Assembly: GCA_037892935.1 (NCBI GenBank)
Contig: JAYXKI010000015.1
Coordinates: forward strand, 992,001-1,056,000
Reading direction: 5' to 3'
DNA from: Phlebopus portentosus
Taxonomy: Eukaryota > Basidiomycota > Agaricomycetes > Boletales > Boletinellaceae
DNA: 64,000 nucleotides
Positions 31,509-42,556 of the stretch are shown here, piece by piece. The position numbers were made by a program, and so were the translations under genes. Numbering within the stretch: the stretch's first letter is position 1; each line of letters begins with the position of its first letter. The notes under the pieces were generated by a model. It was not told the origin of the DNA and did not search any database. It saw nothing but the letters and a program-made list of their open reading frames with translations.

Positions 31509-32439
31509 ATGTTTATTCGTCTCCTCTTTCTGACTGGCGCGGTTGCTTCTAGTATGTTTTCGCTTGTGTCTCCTGCTATACGACGCTGATATGTATTGGC
31601 CTAGTTGCTTGGGCACAAAGTGCAACTATCTTTCCAGTCGCATTGCGTCCGGATACAAATCTACGAGGAGAGATCATCGGCAGTGGTGGAGAGGTTGGAA
31701 CGACCTATATCCTCAGCGGCGAAACTCACGGGATCACTTTTACTTGTCAGTGTGCTCCTATTTGTCGAATACTGCCAATTGACCTAATCTTCGTTTGACT
31801 TCATGCGAAAATATAGTAACTCTTGCAGAAGACGCGACTCGCGTTGTTGAAAGGGTCTCTGTCCCGACTCGTTCGTATGATCTCAGCGTCGATTGTATCG
31901 TCAGTGCAGGATCCGCGATTTGCGAGAACGTCGTTGTTAGCGACGGCGTTACGAGCACGCTTGAACCTACCATGCTACCTTTCTCTCCATTCGCGGTACC
32001 AGTGTCGACGTCCGGAGTATTTCAAAGGACACGGTCCGTGACAGGATCAACATCGCGTAGTTCGGCTCGTTCAAGCTCAACAGTGAGACCGACCTCGGTC
32101 ACGGGTACAAATAGCGTTCCGACGAGTTCCGCATCCACGTCTATTTCAGTGACGGATGCATCGTCCGTACACGCATCTGCACCATCAGTCTCGCCTTCAG
32201 TACCGATCTCGGTCACAAGTGCTCCACCTGCCTCTGCATCAGCTTCTTCCGTGCCGGCGGCTGCATCCTCGGTACCGACTCGTCAATCAAGTATCTCCGC
32301 ATCGAGCGCAGGAGCTTCGTCGATTGCTATCATCCCGACTGCATCTGTAGCGACTCTTGCATCTCCCGGTGTATCCCAATCTTCTACGAGCGATGCGTCA
32401 GCGTTCTGCATCGAGAGTTGGGCTTGGTTTTCTCTTTGA
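31509..32439 (+). CDS. Secreted Ser/Thr-rich protein, copy 1
   Basis: Exons 31509-31551, 31605-31745 and 31817-32439 (introns 53 and 71 nt) close in frame at 268 residues. A 14-17 residue signal peptide (MFIRLLFLTGAVAS, cleaved after AWA) is split by the first intron. The ~90-residue core (ATIFPVAL..GEIIGSGGEVGTTY..) is followed by a Ser/Thr/Ala/Val-rich stalk likely O-glycosylated. A paralogue at 54225-55102 keeps the core and intron positions and ends in a hydrophobic GPI-type signal; here the C-terminus is short (AFCIESWAWFSL) and lacks it, so this copy may be released. Function unknown; surface or wall protein. Confidence 0.75.
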
Positions 32440-33286
32440 TTGTTGCATTGTGTAGTATTGGATGAATGCTGCTTTGGACTTTGATCCCTTATTTGCTGCT
32501 CACCTAGCTCTGCATCGAGGATGATTGATCCAAGATCGACTCTATTTTTCGTACTCTTTCCTCTTAATATTTGCGTAGGTAACTCTCCGTGTTCTGGGGT
32601 AATGAATACCGCTTGTGGGATTATCGACGACGGAACTCGTATATTGTCCGGATTTTGGACACTGCCGAGCTCCGAGAAACGCTGTCGCGGCACTTCACAA
32701 CGTGTGGTTTACCAGTCTTAGCGACATTTCACGGAATTATGTCATTAACGGTCTTCATCATTGCCAGGGACTTACCATTTGAACCTTTGTTCAAGATTTT
32801 AAATTTGCGCGAAAAGGTACTCGGAGCCGGGCCAGATAATCACTTTAGGATTAAATCAACAGATGCGTACCAAGGTGTAGCTCATACTGGCGTTTGCCAC
32901 AAACCTGGCGGTGTTGTCGATAATTAATATGCTGACGTCTGATTTCGGCTGTTTAAGAACTCAGGTAAATCGCTCAAAATGGAAAGGGGATCGTAGCAAT
33001 TGAGGATTGTGCCGTCCTGCACGTAAATTGACGTGTATTCACAACTTGACTTCTAGGAAAAGCAAAGGAGATACAGGAGGTGTAATGGGCAGTGAATCAA
33101 TAGATCGACAGGTGAAATCGTCTAATTGTTGTCCGGAGGAAAGTAGAAATGTGGATCAGACACATTCGTCCACGGTCATCACCGAGCCCCCCTCCGTGTT
33201 CTCATGCTCTTTTCCATGTGAAGCATCACCTGCACTTCCCTCTGAGTCAACAGTCGCATCGCTCAGCTTCCTCTTCCTCCCTCCCG
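32440..33286. other. Convergent intergenic region
   Basis: Between the 3' ends of a plus-strand and a minus-strand gene. A plus frame 32589-32927 exists but lacks an ATG start and any recognisable motif. Confidence 0.4.
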
Positions 33287-34017
33287 CTACAGCACCTCTC
33301 GCTCCCTCGCCCACTCCCTTGCAGAATCTGCATATCGATGTCCAGGAGTCGAGAAAGAGAATATGAACTCCAAGCGCATAGCAAATCCAAGTAGTAGCAC
33401 AACAGCAACTATGCTGAGGACGATCTTGGTGGCGAGTGAGTCTCCGTGTGATAGCGCTAATACTGCGAGTGTCCATAATACGCTAAGAGCAGGTAGTTTG
33501 GTAATGCATGCAAGAACGATTCGGCCGCATGGTATTTCATCTATTCGTTTCTGTTCGATTCAAGGTGAGAGGTGAACGGAATATTTGTTGATGAGTTGCG
33601 GCACGGCATGGTAGTATAACTTTCGACATACATGGAGAGAATCGCCCGTCATAGCTTCCAATGCAATGTAGGTGATGAGAGTGAACATCAGGCATGCCAA
33701 TGTCTGAGACAGCAGCGCTGGTTTTTCAGCGACTCTATTTCTTCCTAAGATCCGCGCTCTAAACTTTTGAATCGGGAAACTCACAAGAGGATAGCTAACA
33801 GCTGTATAAGAAACTTTCAGGAAACAGCCAAGACATGTAGATCGAGGAAGATACGCACCGTTTCGCTGTAGAACTTCACTTCTCTGATCGTCCGCCGCAG
33901 AATCAAGTCATAATCACCCGGCTCGGATGCCAGGGTCAACCGGGTGTGAGAAGTGAGAGAGAGTACAAGTGCATCAAATACGTGGAAGGTGGACGAAAGC
34001 AATGAGATAAACGGCAT
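33287..34017 (-). CDS. Multi-pass membrane protein (unknown)
   Basis: Exon 1 is 34017-33859. A middle exon ends at 33632 and covers a helix-rich stretch (KPALLSQTLACLMFTLITYIALEA). The last exon is 33550-33287, joined through an 81 nt intron with GTATGT..CAG ends in phase. The C-terminal exon carries two hydrophobic helices (LPALSVLWTLAVLAL and KIVLSIVAVVLLLGFAM) and a charged end (ADSAREWAREREVL). The acceptor of the first intron (33858 to ~33800) is unclear because the frames differ by one base. A TATAAAAA on the minus strand at 34217-34210 lies ~190 bp upstream of the ATG. No family assigned. Confidence 0.6.
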
Positions 34018-34209
34018 TATTTGTAATTGAGTTCTGGTTTGGAGATGAACGAGATATGGACGAAGCTAAGGGGGTATTCTGCCTGAAGATCGTAAAGAAG
34101 AAGAGTATATGAGTTGGAACCGATACCAGATCGGCGAGACGAGCGGAAATCGGAATCAGAGGTTGGATGTGAACCGTGCAAACAGTGTAGGCACGTCTAT
34201 TCAAGAGGG

Positions 34210-34217
34210 TTTTTATA
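34210..34217 (-). promoter_or_regulatory. TATA box of the minus-strand membrane gene
   Basis: TATAAAAA on the minus strand, ~190 bp upstream of ATG 34017. Confidence 0.35.
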
Positions 34218-34224
34218 CTCATCC

Positions 34225-35696
34225 TTTTCGTGAAGAGGAGTATGCTTTCGTTAGATGATCTCCGAAAAACCCGCGGCGATCTCTAAGTCAAACAATGATC
34301 GAAACATATGAGTTAGCGGCACCGGAAATCGTGGCAGTGTGCCGACTCTGTTATCGCTTTCGACGCTTCTCCACAGAGGAACGAAGTACTCCAACATAAG
34401 GTTGGCTTTGAGGCATCTGGCATGAATAAGAAGCAGTAAAAGGTCTGCCGTCCATGTGTTTTACTATTCTAAACAAAACAGGACATCTGAAGCTGGGCAA
34501 CGCGATTGGATCAATCATCATGCAAGAAAGATAGAAGCTCAGAGGACGCTGTCACCTATTTCCATCCAGATGCAAATCTCAGAGACCGAGAATGTCGAGA
34601 TGCAACGAAGCAGAGTTACAGAAAAGAATCAATACGGCCTTATACAAGCATCATAGCCACCGGTAAGACAGTCAAATTCATCCGATGCAAGAGACTATGC
34701 AGTGAATCTGGTCGCGTGGGCAACAGACAGAAGAAGATTCCTTTTGCATTCTTCGTTTCCAGTCCTCCCCATATAGTCAATAGCAATTGTGCAGAAAATA
34801 GATCTCTCCAGACCCACAAAGATCCACAAAGGGGATATAAAGGGGGGGCACGAAAGTCCGAGGACAAAGAATCAAGGATCATTGGCTTCGAGGGTGTAAT
34901 AGTGATGTCTCACTCATTGTCACAGAGAATAGACGAATATCGTTTTGGCCTCCTTCGAGGCGCAACAGCACAGCAGTCCGATCTTGACTGCACAAACACT
35001 TATTTCGCCTTTGTTACGCAAGCATTGCAGTAGATGAAGGAGGGGTTATCGACATCAAATCAGGATCTTTTTCTCTGGGTCAGATTCAAAGACATTACAA
35101 ATCATTATGTAAACAATAAGCTCTTATTTGTACATGTGTACACGACTAACTTTGACCCACCTCCCGTGTACATGCAAATTTTCAATTTAGCCTCAAGGTG
35201 AGTCTGGCTCGTCTGTGGCACGCTTGTGGTAGGGAGAATTTTCTGGACTAAGTCTCGGCCGCCACCATCAGTAATAGGCAGACCTTGCACATTTCCCTTA
35301 GCACGTCCGTTAAGAGCGACTGCTAAAGCATACGAGTATGAAAAGTCCGATTAACAAGTTCTCGCTGGCTTTTCCTCCGGTAGGCTTGAGGGCTTTCCTT
35401 ATTGAATCGAGTGTAATCTCGTATCTCCTTATCGCCGAATTGTCATCAAATTTACAGAGCGCAATCTTACTCGATCTTATACTGAATCGGTTATATTGCA
35501 CGGTGATTGGAAGAACAGCAAGTTGCGCTTTTCCGCAGCAAAGTATCAAATTTTCCGTTGATTTCTTTGCGCCGAGTCTTCTTTGCATCGGATATAAGTT
35601 CAACGGAGCCGTTATCATACTTGCTAACATTCCGAAACCGAACCAGCACTTGGCTCCACCACTCGACTTGCAACGATATTGTTATTATCACTTATG
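34225..35696. other. Stretch without a supported gene
   Basis: Several 60-175 codon frames occur (34506-35033 plus, 35310-35630 minus, 35338-35697 plus). None has an ATG in good context, a motif or a matching neighbour exon. A short hydrophobic/basic frame at 35630-35310 minus might be part of an unrecognised gene. Confidence 0.35.
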
Positions 35697-37437
35697 AGCG
35701 CACCAGGCGAAAAGCAAAATATGCTGAAAGCCACCGATTCGAAAGATGGCCATGTCCAGCAGAAGGCATCCACGCGTCACCATCACCATCAGCACAAACT
35801 CAGAAGCAGGATAGTCAACCGGGCTCTGAGGCGCGAGGTAGGAGTCGCGGCGGAGCCGGCGCTAATTCACGAAATGCCAGTCCAGTTGCCATCAATTCCC
35901 GTGATACTGGCAAATCAGGCCGGCGGGATCAGAGTGCCAACAAGGATGGCAGAGTACGTCGAGGATCCAGTATTCCTCCTGACGATCGTCAGAGCAAGTC
36001 GCGCGAAGAACACCGCCAGACCCAACCTCAAGAGCGCTATCAAAAGCTCAAAGGTATCGACTACGGAATATATTGGAAAGTATATGTGAGTTCTCCGTAC
36101 TCTCGTATTCTAAATCATCTACTCGTGTTAAAACTATGAACATGCAGATGGCTAAAGACCACGAAACTCACAAACTGGTTGCACTTCGGAAGTTCAGGGA
36201 CGACATACTAAAACAAGAAGATGTGAAGAGTCAAATCGAGTCCATAAAGATAAAGGAGTGCAATGGCCCTACGATCGTAAGAAATCTTATGCGCAGAGCA
36301 ATCGAAGACCAGAGAAATGGACGCGGAGAAAATGTAGAAAATATAGTAGGTATTCGTCTCTTTTGCGCCCTGATAATTGGTTAACGAATCTTCACAGATG
36401 CAAGTTCTGGATGTCTTTGGTGGCTCAACTACGGATTTACCTATGATTATCTATGAATATCCCGAGCCTGGAAACCTATACAGTGGACTTCGGAGGATCG
36501 GGTCCTTTTCGAAGCTAGACGTGAGAGACATTATAGAGTAAGCATGCAAGCTCTTCAGCATCCGTGTATTTGCTTGCTGACGCATGTGAAGGGGTCTGTA
36601 TAAGGCCGTTGGATTATAGCCAGCACGATATCGTTCACAGAAACATAAAGTAAGATACTCATTTCACATTCAGAGTACTTCACTTGTCGGGGGCGATCCT
36701 AACTTTATTTCTCTAGACCGAATAATATATACTTTGATTCGTTGAAACGTCCTTTGAATGTCAAACTTGGAGATTTTAGCTAGTAAGTCCTCTGCACGAG
36801 CTCACAAGTCATTTTCTGATCAAGGATTCAGCGTAATTCGCGCGAAGGAAGGTCAAATAGTCCGAGCATCATCATCGACGGTATTTTATACGCCGCCAGA
36901 CTGCCTTATTAAAACCGATCGTAGTAAGGACATCTTCGCAATAGGGTATCCTTTCTCTTTTTCTTCCCATACGTAGCACTATACTGAAACATTTCGCGCA
37001 GAATAGTGATGCTTGAGTTGTTTTTGGGACGCCATCCATACATGACCACCTCCGTCGACAGGGCTGATGAATTTAAAATTAAGAAACTATTCTACAGCTT
37101 CAACATAATGGAAGCCGAGAAAGAGTATGAAGGTGTCACGCAGGAACGCAAGTACCCTGAAGAAGTCCTTAAGATCACTAGGTAAACTGAAGGGAAATTT
37201 GTTTCACAGCCAAGGATCTTCTGGATAATCTTATCAATGCAGACAGACAATATAGACCGGATCTCAAGACTGTCCTTAACGATCCGGTGAGTTCCTGCGC
37301 GGACTCTGTTGGTCGATGGCAAGAGCTCATGAGTGATATGCAGTGGTTCAAAGTGGGATCAGACAAACTGAAGAAGATATTCAAGAGGATCTCGAAGCGC
37401 TTGGACTTCTACAAGGCTCCGGCGGATTGGGAATGAA
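35697..37437 (+). CDS. CDK-like pseudokinase
   Basis: Exons of the kinase fold end or begin at 36085, 36148-36345, 36398-36537, to 36649, 36717-36782, 36832-36945, 37002-37132, 37210-37286 and 37344-37437, with 49-77 nt introns. The order of a protein kinase is clear: YQKLKGIDYGIYWKVY (Gly loop lacks glycines), VALRK in place of VALKK, HRN in place of HRD (~36640), GDFS in place of DFG (~36775), YTPPD at the APE position, DIFAIGIVMLELFLGRHPY and RPDLKTVLNDPWF. All three catalytic signatures are changed, so it should be inactive. Two frame breaks exist: between the N-terminal segment (35697-~35830) and the rest, and near 36600-36625. It may therefore be a pseudogene. Confidence 0.65.
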
Positions 37438-37904
37438 GACGTGTTGCAGGTTCTGTGAAAGGCTTATCAGTGATGATGCTGCTACGAGGGATAGACGTAG
37501 CACGTGCATAGCCTTGTCCCAATATGTAATGTCAATGTCATAGGTCAGGTCACTCAGAAACATGGCTGTGTCGCGCTGTACTGTCTCAAACCAGAACTTT
37601 TTTGTTTGATTTCACCTCCAACAAGTCACAGTGTGATTGCATGAGAGATAATTGAGTTAATTGAGACTGGGACATATTTATCATTGCACAATACCTATCG
37701 TATGAGACGATGGTATAATAAATTTCGCGACTTTGCAGGCTGGTAATCTGCAAACGTGTAGTAGTGAAAGCGAGCACGTGCTTACCGAAACAGGGATGGT
37801 TTTATTGTTTGTACATGTGTACGTCTCAGTCACGCCGCGCCACTGCTTTGTCGGAAGGGAGGCTCCTTCCTTTTCCTTGGCTGTCCCATTCCGCATCGTC
37901 TCGC
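37438..37904. other. Intergenic / 5' region of Maf1
   Basis: No gene seen. The right part (37850-37904) is pyrimidine-rich and probably contains the Maf1 transcription start. Confidence 0.5.
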
Positions 37905-38015
37905 ATGTCCTTTGTCCTCGCCCCGCCTCCTCCCGCCTCCTCTGCCGCCGCCATTTCTGCCAAGTACGGCGACAACGCTTACCGGATATCTCTTTCAGTC
38001 GTCTCTGGTCTATGA
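37905..38015 (+). CDS. Upstream ORF of Maf1, stop overlapping the Maf1 start
   Basis: ATG at 37905 opens a 36-codon frame ending in TGA at 38013-38015. Maf1 starts ATG at 38012, so the two share ATGA. The peptide is Pro/Ala/Ser rich and has no motif. Such overlap permits termination-reinitiation and would make Maf1 translation depend on this uORF. Inference from sequence alone. Confidence 0.5.
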   Translation: MSFVLAPPPPASSAAAISAKYGDNAYRISLSVVSGL

Positions 38016-39109
38016 AATACATCGAGTTCTCCGAGCTCGCGCGTCTGTCGCAAGCACTTACCCACGAGGGCCCCGAATGTTCTGTACACACGCGCATCGA
38101 GGCCTATAGCTGCAAGAACGTCAACCGTGACAAGAAGCTCTTTCGTGCGCTCGAACATGCTTATGCAGAAGAGGCAGCGCACATCCCGCCTTCTTTCGCG
38201 GCTCTTGACAGAGAAGCAGACAATACACCCTTTGGACCGATGGACAGACACGCCTCACGCAAGACGCTTTACCTGCTGATTGCTACTTTGAATATCGCGT
38301 TTCCCGATCATGACTTTGCGGGTGTGAAGCCCGCGCATTTTTGCAAGGAGGTTAGTGGGGCGGGGGTGCTGAATGCTTTGAGCACGACCCTGGTTACCGC
38401 AGGCTCGAACGGATCCCCGACGCAGCGACCCGGCATGCCTGCACCACGGACGTATTCTGCATACCCGCCTACGTCCTCTGACTTCTTTCCGAGCTCATTA
38501 CCCACCTCTTCCTCGCCTGTGAACACGATGATGCAAAGTCCGCTTGCGCCGCCTCCTATAGTAACAGGCACCCACCCGACGCTCTATCGCATATTGGATG
38601 AGGTTATTGGCCTCGCGGATTGCGAAGTCTACTCATACGTACCTGATATTGCCTCTGATCCTCACGCAACGGACTATTCTGACGACGAGGATAATGAACC
38701 CGCACCAGGCGACGATGACGAGTCTTTATCCGAATCGGATGAAGAAGTGTTTGCGTTTGACGATTATGATGTGGACGAATTGCGAAGTCCGCGTCGCTCG
38801 GCTCGTATCAACATCCCAAGTCGAAAGTCCTCGGATACAGACTCGGATGGTTCGCCGCTTCGCGTGCGACTCCGTCGGCGCGGTGCGCTCCTTTGGAGCT
38901 CGCATTGGTTCTTCCTTAACCGGAAGCTGAAGCGAATACTGTTCATTTCTGTTTGCGCGCGAACGAAGGGCGGGCACCAGTGGACAAGTGATGAGGAATC
39001 GTATGGCTCGCCGGAGAAATTGAGCAGTAGCGAGCGTTTCGTGGGCTGGGAGGGTGCCGCCGGAGCCGGTGCGCGAGCTCTCAATATAGGAATCAGCGGT
39101 CGTGCTTGA
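38012..39109 (+). CDS. MAF1: Maf1, repressor of RNA polymerase III
   Basis: A single exon of 365 residues. It shows the Maf1 signatures: MKYIEFSELARLSQAL start, IEAYSCKNVNRDKKLF block, YLLIATLNIAFPDHDFAG block and, near the C-terminus, WSSHWFFLNRKLKRILF. Between them a ~150-residue Ser/Pro and Asp/Glu-rich insert is longer than in yeast or human and probably disordered; it has Ser-Pro sites and an RRSAR basic stretch that could be a nuclear localisation signal. Maf1 binds Pol III when dephosphorylated (nutrient stress) and blocks tRNA and 5S synthesis. Upstream ORF overlap suggests translational control. Confidence 0.93.
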   Translation: MKYIEFSELARLSQALTHEGPECSVHTRIEAYSCKNVNRDKKLFRALEHAYAEEAAHIPPSFAALDREADNTPFGPMDRHASRKTLYLLIATLNIAFPDHDFAGVKPAHFCKEVSGAGVLNALSTTLVTAGSNGSPTQRPGMPAPRTYSAYPPTSSDFFPSSLPTSSSPVNTMMQSPLAPPPIVTGTHPTLYRILDEVIGLADCEVYSYVPDIASDPHATDYSDDEDNEPAPGDDDESLSESDEEVFAFDDYDVDELRSPRRSARINIPSRKSSDTDSDGSPLRVRLRRRGALLWSSHWFFLNRKLKRILFISVCARTKGGHQWTSDEESYGSPEKLSSSERFVGWEGAAGAGARALNIGISGRA

Positions 39110-40360
39110 ATGAACGAATGAACGAACATCTATCTGTGAGTATATGCGTACATACATACTCAAAATGCCCTGAGCTCACCTTTTGTTTAGGCGCAGAACA
39201 TTATTCCGATACCTGACTACCTATGCCGACATCTCGGAGGTCTTTCTCGTCCCACATATGCCCTCTTATCCCATTTTTCACTATGTTACTATCATTGTCT
39301 CCGTCCATCAATTTGCCGCTCCATCTTCGACCTTCTTTCGGAGTGGTGGTTCTTGTGATTATTTGCCTTCTTCATCTCTCGCCTTGTCCTATAATTTACC
39401 TTTCTATCAAGGCTTGAAGAATGTGTACTTGTATGTTACTGTTGTATCCCTTCGCCATGGACGCTTGGCGAGCTATTCCGTGGACTGTACAATGTACAAC
39501 TTTTGGTCTATGTAACTATCTGTTCTAAGCATTATAATATTTTATCAGCGGAATGAATATACGAGAGAACATTTGTCTTGAGACGTACCGTCCAGTCGTC
39601 ACAGTTCAATGAGAATTCGGTTCGTAGGGAGAGCTTGGATACGCAAGGAGAAATCTGGATGAATCCTTGAGAAATTAAATTCCAGGCAATTTCGATGATT
39701 TGTGCAAAGGGAAACATTGATATCGATTGGGAGATATATATCCATATCCATAGCATCCGCCTGTATCGGCGTAGGGGCGTGCTCTGAATACAGATGTTCC
39801 ACACGATAGTCAAGCTTGTCGAGCTGAATACATCATGACGACGTTCTTATAAGAGGACAGAGTCAGCATTTGCGGCACCCATCCATGACTCACGACCGAT
39901 GCCTAGCCTAGTCATTCAATCCGCATTTACTTACCACCACGCGCACTGTGTGACAGAAAATTCCTATCTCAACAGGTTGCAACTCCACGACGGTGTGGAA
40001 TAAGACAAGGGTACAGGGTATCAGGTCGTAGTGTGCCGAAGCAAAGAGCAGAGCGTGGTGAATTTTTTATCTCGAAAGAATTTGGGAAGGCTTTGGGTGA
40101 CGAGGTGAAGTTCTGCCGGCCGATTTCAATCGATACGAGAGAGCAAAGCAAGAAGAATGGCTGTATTTGGTAAGAAAGAAATTTGTAACGCGGAAATTTG
40201 TTACTAGTTTGGAAATTCCTGAATCAAGAACGATCAATTTCCAAACAGATCGACGGGTGCCGTCTTGAGAGATTCTGACTGGGTGACACTCTCCTTCCTT
40301 ACCATCTCACCTCACTCCTACCCAGAGTGCAGCATCTAAATATCATTCTACAAGAAGTCT
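39110..40360. other. Intergenic stretch
   Basis: Pyrimidine-rich and AT-rich segments. Frames at 39183-39515 plus and 39813-39532 minus have no motif. A promoter for sds22 is expected near 40320-40360. Confidence 0.45.
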
Positions 40361-40435
40361 ATGCATAGACTCCTCTCGTACTTTCTTGATCACGTCTGGC
40401 ATCCAAAGGCACACGAAGCGGAGTGTACGAATCCG

Positions 40436-42093
40436 ATGGCGGACAATCCTGAACAGCAGCAACATCTCTCGGAGCAAAAGACTCAAGATGATTCTGGTCC
40501 GTCGGCGTCAAAAGGGAGCACGAGTGAAGTGAACCCAGGGACAGAGGCAGAAGTGAATGGAAACGGGATTGGAGGAGTACAGAAGCGTGCCGTTGTGGTT
40601 GTACAACCTGAACAAGAGCATGAACACGACCAGGATGCCGACAGCGACGATGGTGATCACGACGGGAAGGAGGGCGAAGGCGCAGAGGAGGACGAAGAGG
40701 ATGACGATAGCTATCTATTACAAGATTTGCCAGACGATACCGACGTATGTCTCTATCGTTTTTCTTCCCTTTCGCCACAACGCATACACCCATGCTAACC
40801 AATTCCTCACTCAAAGGAAATCTCCCTCATCCACGCGCAACTCAAGTCCCTCCAGTCCCTCCAACTCCCACGGTTTGGTCCTTACCTCAAACGACTATTT
40901 CTGAGGCAGAACCTACTGAAAAGGCTTGAGCCCGAGGTGTTCCGTTCGCTTGTTGAATTGGAAGAGCTTGATTTCTATGACAATCGTTTGAAGGGCGTTG
41001 GAGACGCATTGAATACGTGTACGAAACTAAAGTGAGGATGATCGTGTTATATGTAATATCAATGCTCACGAGTATTTTACTTGTGGACGAATAGCGTGTT
41101 AGACCTATCCTTCAACTTACTCCGATCTGTACCCGACACCCTCGATCATTTCCCTCAGTTGCGCACGATTTACTTCGTGCAGAATCGAATATCGCATATC
41201 ACCGGGTTATCGAGTCTTGGTGCTACACTCACGAGCCTCGAGCTCGGAGGGAATAAAATTCGGGTAAGCAATTTGATGGAGGAATGAAATTGTCGTCTTC
41301 GATGTTCACGTCGACTCGGCTCGCAGAAAATCGAGAACCTAGATGCTCTCGTGAACCTTGAGGAGCTTTGGTTAGGGAAGAACAAAATCTCGAAACTCGA
41401 GGTGCGTGCACGCTTTCCAGTATTTTGTCTAGCCTCAGATCATGTCGGACTGATGCATGTATACTTTTCTCGACACATTAGAGTCTAAGTTCCTTACGCA
41501 GGCTCAAAATCCTCTCGATCCAGTCCAATAGACTTGAAAGGATCGAAGGCCTAGAGGAACTGGAAGATCTAGAAGAGTTTTATATCAGTCATAATGGTAT
41601 AAAACGACTTGAAGGGCTTGAGAAGAACGTGAGTCTCCCTTTCAACGTTCATATAATCTTGCTGAAGGCTTAATTTCGGACTTCTGGGTCTTTTAGAAAA
41701 AGCTTCGCATGCTAGACGTAGGGAATAACTTCATCGAGAAGATCGAGAACTTAGAGGAGCTTGAAAACCTCGAAGAGTTCTGGGTACGTTCTTCACTTCA
41801 TCTTGCTTTCCTGTTTCTCTCAACCGGATCTATCCAATTATTAGGCATCGAACAACAAAATCACAACCCTCCTAGATCTCGCGCCTCAACTACGTCGCAA
41901 GAAAGCACTGGAGACGGTATATCTGGAGGGTAATCCAGTACAGCGAACGGAGGGAGCAGCATACAGGAGGAAGATCAGCTTGGCATTGCCTCAGTTGAAG
42001 CAAATAGATGCTACGTAAGTTATTTTGTCGGACTGTTCTGGAATGAATGCACGCTGACGGCTGTCTTCGATTAGTTTTGTGAAGCCATTTTGA
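40436..42093 (+). CDS. sds22: Sds22, LRR regulatory subunit of protein phosphatase 1
   Basis: Eight exons (40436-40744, 40817-41031, 41095-41263, 41327-41401, 41482-41628, 41697-41783, 41845-42014, 42075-42093) join in frame to 396 residues. An in-frame ATG at 40361 would add 25. After an acidic Asp/Glu-rich N-terminus come about eleven 22-residue SDS22-type leucine repeats (LxxLxxLxLxxNxIxxIEGL), then a cap ending QLKQIDATFVKPF. Sds22 binds PP1 catalytic subunit in the nucleus and cytosol and controls its assembly and mitotic function. Exon borders often fall between repeats. A second acceptor at 42128-42129 would give an alternative end (DATFKDFFV). Confidence 0.92.
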
Positions 42094-42556
42094 ATTAGGG
42101 TTTTCTAATGTCGCTTCTTTCTTCCAGGTTCAAGGACTTTTTTGTCTGACCCAGAAGCATCCTCGGGTGGTTTATTTTGTTGTATACTTCATTGTAGTAA
42201 TCATATTGACGTCGAGCCGATGATATTGTCTAATGTACTATATCGACGTCCTCACTTACTCTCACCTCCCAATCCAAACAAATGTCAAATTTATCTTGCA
42301 AGGAAGTGGGCGAATCGATTGTAATAATCGCTTCTTGTGCTTTATCGCAAGAGGTAAGATAGGGAAACCGTCGGGATTCGTTCGAATTTCATACAGAGAA
42401 GATACGGATTACCATAAGCAAGATGCATTTTCACTTGAATTCTCACTGACTCATGACATGGTCATGACAGCAGGTATGGACACCAAATCACATACAGATT
42501 CTTTGTATTTTTCAATCATTCCCTCTTTACATACGCACTGTCTCGATATTACTACA
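42094..42556. other. Convergent intergenic region
   Basis: Between the stops of sds22 (plus) and the kinase (minus). A 42233-42562 plus frame has no motif. Confidence 0.5.

Noticed and set aside
34506..35033. 175-codon plus frame as a gene
   Set aside because: Begins at TTG, has no motif or coding-like pattern and no matching splice partner.
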